Of a stretch of 64,000 nt of DNA, positions 60,111 through 64,000 are shown one piece after another. The position numbers and the translations under genes are program-made. Within the stretch, counting starts at the first letter, position 1. Every line of letters begins with the position of its first letter. Below the pieces are notes generated by a model. It saw only the letters and a program-made list of their open reading frames with translations, was not told where the DNA came from and did no database searches. This DNA comes from Endomychus coccineus (Eukaryota; Arthropoda; Insecta; Coleoptera; Endomychidae), in assembly GCA_958510875.1 (NCBI GenBank), contig OY294068.1, forward strand, positions 76,858,633 through 76,922,632, written 5' to 3'.

Positions 60111-61140
60111 GAAGAAATCCACCGCTGAGATTTCGTTTCAACAAATTTCATTCGAGACAAAACTGTTTCTCGGCGGAGCTAGTGCGCATGACGAGGAACT
60201 TTAAGTTTGGAGACTCGTTCGACGAGAGATTCTAGCGGACAAAGTTTGTTCATCAGAAAATATTTTACGATTTCATTTCGCGAACGAGATTCACGTTCCA
60301 CGTTTTTACAGCTCGAAGAAATCCAACCGGTGAAATTTCGTTTCAACAAATGTCATTCGAGACAAAACTGTTTCTCGATGATGCTAGTACGCATGACGAG
60401 GAACTTATAAGTTTGGAGATTCGTTCGACGAGAAATTCTAGGCGGACAAAGTTTGTTCATCAGAAAATATTTTACGATTTCATTTCTCGAACGAGATTCA
60501 CGTTCCAAGATTTTGCAGCTCGAAGAAATCCACCGGTGAGATTTCGTTTCAACAAATTTCATTCGAGACAAAACTGTTTCTCGATGATGCTAGTACGCAT
60601 GACGAGGAACATATAAGTTTGAAAATTTGTTCGACGAGAGATTCTAGCGGACAAAGTTTGTTCATCAGAAAATATTTTACGATTTCATTTCTCGAACGAG
60701 ATTCACGTTCAAAGATTTTGCAGCTCGAAGAAATCCACCGGTGAGATTTCGTTTCAGCAAATTTCATTCGAGACAAAACTGTTTCTCGATGGAGCTAGTG
60801 CGCATGACGAGGAACTTGTGAGTTTGGAAATTTGTTCGACGAGAAATTCTACGCGGACAAAGTTTGTTCATCAGAAAATATTTTACGATTTCATTTCTCG
60901 AACGAGATTCACGTTCAAAGATTTTGCAGCTCGAAGAAATCCACCGGTGAGATTTCGTTTCAACAAATTTCACTCGAGACAAAACTGTTTCATTCCTCGA
61001 ACGAGATATACGTTCAAATTTTCTGTAGCTCGAAGGAATCCACCGGTGCGATTTCGTTTCAACAAATTTCATTCGAGACAAAACTGTTTCTCGATAACGA
61101 TAGAGTGCATGACGAGAGACATATTAGTTTTTCGAACGAG
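60111..61140 (-). repeat. hr-like module 5: repeat array
   Basis: Five units of about 200 bp are very similar to the 21.1-21.9 kb array of module 2 but inverted. The array ends a few tens of bases before the gene at 61179. Confidence 0.87.
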
Positions 61141-61171
61141 AATTACGTGCGAATCACACGCGCTAGTAACA

Positions 61172-61176
61172 GTAAG
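61172..61176 (+). promoter_or_regulatory. Late-type GTAAG motif for the 61179 gene
   Basis: GTAAG ends 2 nt before the ATG. Confidence 0.4.
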
Positions 61177-61178
61177 AA

Positions 61179-61817
61179 ATGCCAGAAATATCCCGTCCGT
61201 GTTGTTCGCGTTGGTGTAATATATTCTCGATTATCTCGTCTGAGCGTTTGAAAGCGAATTCGATTAGATTTCGGTTGGTAAAGAAGAGGAATTCAAACGC
61301 TAATTCGAATGTCGACGTTTCTTCGCTCATCGCGTACCGTGACAATATCTACGACGACGATGGAAATGATCTGTTAGAATTGATGATGACGAAAGGGAAC
61401 GGTTCGCGGTATGCCAACGAATCGGCGTATAAAATGTTCTGGACTTGGTGGTTGTTACGATGTAAACATAATATCGGTGCCATGTATCCCGATGACGTCG
61501 ATCGTTTGATGAAATTTTTCGAGAGCACGACAGAATGGTCGGATCGTGGAGTAGTTCGCGTAGACAAAGACGACGGAACGATCGTCGATGTTCCCGTTGA
61601 AATGTTGTCACTATTACAAGACGATAACCGTGACGCGGATACAACGACGTCGCTCGCATCATTAGGATCACCTATAAATATACATAACTGTGTATTCTAT
61701 ATGGTCAGTAGTTTATTATTCATTGTGCTGTGCATATCGCATATGTTGGCTAATTATTCGTTCGACGAAAATAAAGTTACAGGCCGACGTACGACAAACC
61801 GTCATCGTCGAAATTAA
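61179..61817 (+). CDS. C-terminally anchored membrane protein, unknown
   Basis: The predicted protein has 212 residues from an ATG preceded by GTAAG. The N-terminus is basic with Cys (PCCSRWC). A globular, aromatic middle (MFWTWWLLRCKHNIGAMYP, around residues 85-103) is followed by one strong hydrophobic segment near the C-terminus (CVFYMVSSLLFIVLCISHML, around 171-190). A polar basic tail completes it. This suits a tail-anchored or type III envelope protein. No family is recognised. It lies 55 nt before the primase-like gene on the same strand. Confidence 0.62.
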   Translation: MPEISRPCCSRWCNIFSIISSERLKANSIRFRLVKKRNSNANSNVDVSSLIAYRDNIYDDDGNDLLELMMTKGNGSRYANESAYKMFWTWWLLRCKHNIGAMYPDDVDRLMKFFESTTEWSDRGVVRVDKDDGTIVDVPVEMLSLLQDDNRDADTTTSLASLGSPINIHNCVFYMVSSLLFIVLCISHMLANYSFDENKVTGRRTTNRHRRN

Positions 61818-61872
61818 TTTGGTGATAGTCGCATCCATACCGACACCTCTATCGCTAATATTGTCTAACGAC

Positions 61873-64000
61873 ATGTCGAACACTAACACGCAAGACGAAA
61901 CGATCTGTAATTCTCCAAGTGATACCGTCGTAGATTGTTCGATTGGAACGTTGAAATTGAACAGTATATTGAAAAAGTTCCCGAAAGTCGATTATAAGCG
62001 ATATCTTCTGGACGGCGTATTACGACAATTGGACGTGAACGATGGGGAGCTGACGAGTCGTGGAATCGCACGGATTCATATGATAGTTTCGGACGATGCC
62101 AAGACGAAGTTTACAATTTCCCACGAAAATTACGAAACTCTGATTCGAGCGATCGATGTTCCACATAATTGTAGCGTCGTAATATCGTACGAACTAGTTC
62201 ATCGATTGGTGTTCGTTTTCGATTGTATCGAGTGCAAGAAAAAATCACAGACTCGAGAGGCGCGGTGCGAATCCCAAAAACACGTGGAATTTATATGTGA
62301 GGTGGTGAGAAGAATGTTCGAGAAAATTTTACATATACGATACGTGGGAACGGTCGTTATAACCGTTGGGAAAACGCACGGCTTTCATATGATATTTCAC
62401 GATGTGAACGTCGATCGGTGTATGTACCATCATTTGCTGTACGCATTAATACGCACGTTGAATCGAGTACGAGCCAAGACGAGTTCTTCGGAGGAATTAG
62501 ATTTATTTTTGAACGAATCGTGTACCTCGTTCGTACTGCCGTACGGTCGAAATCACGCCGATACGTTTTTCCTGTACAACTTCGATACGTCCACGCTCAC
62601 ATCTGCAGATAAAAACGATATAACAGACGTGGATATTTTATCACCGATCCCAAAATACGTATACCCATTCTACAGTTTGAAATATACGAACGACGGAACG
62701 GACGCGACAAAATGTTCTCAATATCAACGTAATTCGTCGCAAGAAGAAATCGTGTGGTGTGGCTTCGACGGAGAATTTCGTTTCAAATTTCAAAAGAAAT
62801 ATTTTCTCGATAAAGAATGTATGGAAATACACAGCAATCGCAGAGAGATAGAATCGTATCGAGACGATATTCTATACACTATTACACCGAATCGAATGAT
62901 CAATCGTAAGAAAACCTTTTGTCGCTGGTTGTTTGTCGAAAATTACGAAGAAGTGATGTCGTCGATGTCGTCCCATAATCTCGAATATTCCAACTCTAAC
63001 GATAACGACGACGACGACGACGATCTCATCGCTTCGAATTCCACGAGTATATCGAACGAGATGTCCATCGACGAGAATACTAGGACGGAAAGATGTCAGC
63101 GGAAACGACGACGACGACAACAACAACAAGTTGAGCAGCAGACCACCGTTTCACCGTGCGATGAAGATATCATAGAAAAAGAAGAAGAAGAAGAAATGTC
63201 ACGTAAACACGACGTGGCTCTGCCTTATTTCGACGAGAAAACAGACTTGAAAAATGCCAATAAGGGCGTTAGAACGATTATTGGCGCTGCCGGTGTCGCT
63301 TCATCGTCATCCGTCCCAACCGTAACCGTCACCGGTCCCGAACGTGTTGTAGAAAAACGAGGTAATATCGATATATTGGAGGGTCATTTCAAGTATACCG
63401 ACGAGAAGGGATACGAAAATACGAATCGTGTGTTTAGCATGATCACCGATTTGAGTTACGTTCGTAATACGATCTACGAGTGTGATATCATCAGCGAAGA
63501 TATGTGGCAAATATTGTTGATCGAATATTTCGATAGAACGTTGTCGGATCGTTACGTTATGGTACTTTTCGATTATATTATAGCGAACGCGAACAGCCAT
63601 CGGTATTCCGGTCGTCGTAACGGGGACGACGGTTGTAGAAATGACGACGACGACGACGACGACGACGACGGCGACGGCGGTGGCGACGATGAAACCGACG
63701 AAAGCGAACGATACACCGAACAAGTTAAGTTGGAGAAAATGAAAATCCTCATTAACGAGTGCATCAAGTGGAACATGATTACGGGTGTATTGAGCGATAT
63801 TTATGGAACTTACGTATCCATCATGACCGACATAAATCGACAAGAGCAATTAGACGAACCGTATGGTCGTAAAAAAGATAAAAGACAGAACAGATGGAGG
63901 GTGCGCGACCGAGCGAACGATCTCCCGACTTTCCAATTCGACATCGGTTACGATGAAACGAACAGCGGATTGGCGAAATTGAAACATACCAATTACAACG
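61873..64000 (+). CDS. Putative DNA primase of the archaeo-eukaryotic (AEP) type, 3'-truncated by window
   Basis: From the ATG at 61873 the frame stays open to the window end, giving at least 709 codons. The features that suggest a primase are in the first 250 residues: RLVFVFDCIEC (Asp117, Glu120) resembles the acidic hhhDxD strand; GKTHGFHMIFHDVNVD (residues 166-181, His172) resembles the AEP SGxxGxH motif; and a later FVLPYGRNHADTFFLYNF block is reminiscent of primase sugar/nucleotide sites. The second half carries Asp- and Gln/Arg-rich linkers. In baculovirus-like viruses LEF-1, and in herpesviruses UL52, fill this role. The size is closer to a large multidomain primase. With the polymerase and helicase in the window it would complete a replication set. 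The assignment is tentative and rests on motif shape only. Confidence 0.5.
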   Translation, partial: MSNTNTQDETICNSPSDTVVDCSIGTLKLNSILKKFPKVDYKRYLLDGVLRQLDVNDGELTSRGIARIHMIVSDDAKTKFTISHENYETLIRAIDVPHNCSVVISYELVHRLVFVFDCIECKKKSQTREARCESQKHVEFICEVVRRMFEKILHIRYVGTVVITVGKTHGFHMIFHDVNVDRCMYHHLLYALIRTLNRVRAKTSSSEELDLFLNESCTSFVLPYGRNHADTFFLYNFDTSTLTSADKNDITDVDILSPIPKYVYPFYSLKYTNDGTDATKCSQYQRNSSQEEIVWCGFDGEFRFKFQKKYFLDKECMEIHSNRREIESYRDDILYTITPNRMINRKKTFCRWLFVENYEEVMSSMSSHNLEYSNSNDNDDDDDDLIASNSTSISNEMSIDENTRTERCQRKRRRRQQQQVEQQTTVSPCDEDIIEKEEEEEMSRKHDVALPYFDEKTDLKNANKGVRTIIGAAGVASSSSVPTVTVTGPERVVEKRGNIDILEGHFKYTDEKGYENTNRVFSMITDLSYVRNTIYECDIISEDMWQILLIEYFDRTLSDRYVMVLFDYIIANANSHRYSGRRNGDDGCRNDDDDDDDDDGDGGGDDETDESERYTEQVKLEKMKILINECIKWNMITGVLSDIYGTYVSIMTDINRQEQLDEPYGRKKDKRQNRWRVRDRANDLPTFQFDIGYDETNSGLAKLKHTNYN

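Noticed and set aside
5740..61140. Arrays as CRISPR
   Set aside because: Units are ~140-240 bp with no short constant repeat separated by unique spacers, and no cas genes are present.
63307..63849. 180-codon minus-strand ORF with hydrophobic stretches
   Set aside because: It is antisense to the Asp-rich region of the 61873 gene. Poly-Val arises from (GAC)n read in reverse.
1..64000. tRNA genes or ribosomal RNA
   Set aside because: No cloverleaf-capable segment with the T-loop GTTCRA context and acceptor pairing was found. GTTCGA strings belong to the repeat units.

Overview
The window looks like part of the genome of a large double-stranded DNA virus of an insect, most likely related to the nuclear arthropod viruses with a baculovirus-like transcription machinery (Naldaviricetes: nudiviruses, hytrosaviruses, filamentous viruses). 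The evidence is a LEF-8-type RNA polymerase subunit, a very divergent family B DNA polymerase, a P33/Ac92-type sulfhydryl oxidase, an SF1 (PIF1-like) helicase, a probable archaeo-eukaryotic-type primase running off the right edge, intronless densely packed genes on both strands, and short promoters of two classes. The virus cannot be named from the sequence alone, and most genes are unrecognisable by eye.

Layout. 1-5.7 kb: gene ends and unknown genes, including a tandem paralogue pair. 5.7-8.5 kb: first hr-like repeat module. 8.6-20.8 kb: an unknown gene, a decayed intergenic stretch, an LCAT-like acyltransferase/lipase, lef-8, and the DNA polymerase in divergent orientation to lef-8. 20.9-23 kb: second repeat module. 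23-26.4 kb: small accessory genes, including a duplicated RING-finger cassette with one broken copy. 26.5-32 kb: three tandem XRN-like 5'-3' exonuclease paralogues, of which only the first keeps all expected acidic residues. 32-49.5 kb: a core-like block of mostly unknown genes with P33 and the helicase. 49.5-61.2 kb: an accessory, repeat-dominated region with three inverted repeat modules, a complete Fanzor (eukaryotic TnpB-like RNA-guided nuclease) gene and two small genes. 61.2-64 kb: a membrane protein and the primase-like gene.

Regulation. Many genes have either a TATA box about 30 nt upstream of CAGT (early arthropod-type; XRN trio, Fanzor, helicase, several accessory genes) or an (A/G)TAAG motif within about 50 nt of the start codon (late type; P33, LCAT-like, the 32.7-42.4 kb block, small membrane genes). 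The late motif fits the LEF-8-containing viral RNA polymerase. These motifs also help to choose start codons.

Repeats. Five modules of the form [array of ~200-bp units][~550-bp core with a 32-45 bp AT palindrome][extension with AGRKGGCGCY sites] occur at 5.7, 20.9, 50.5, 56.2 and 59.3 kb. The first two are in one orientation and the last three in the other. They resemble baculovirus hrs in concept and are candidates for replication origins, enhancers and recombination sites. A separate ~60-bp dispersed repeat occurs at seven places, and one copy forms the 3' end of the Fanzor gene.
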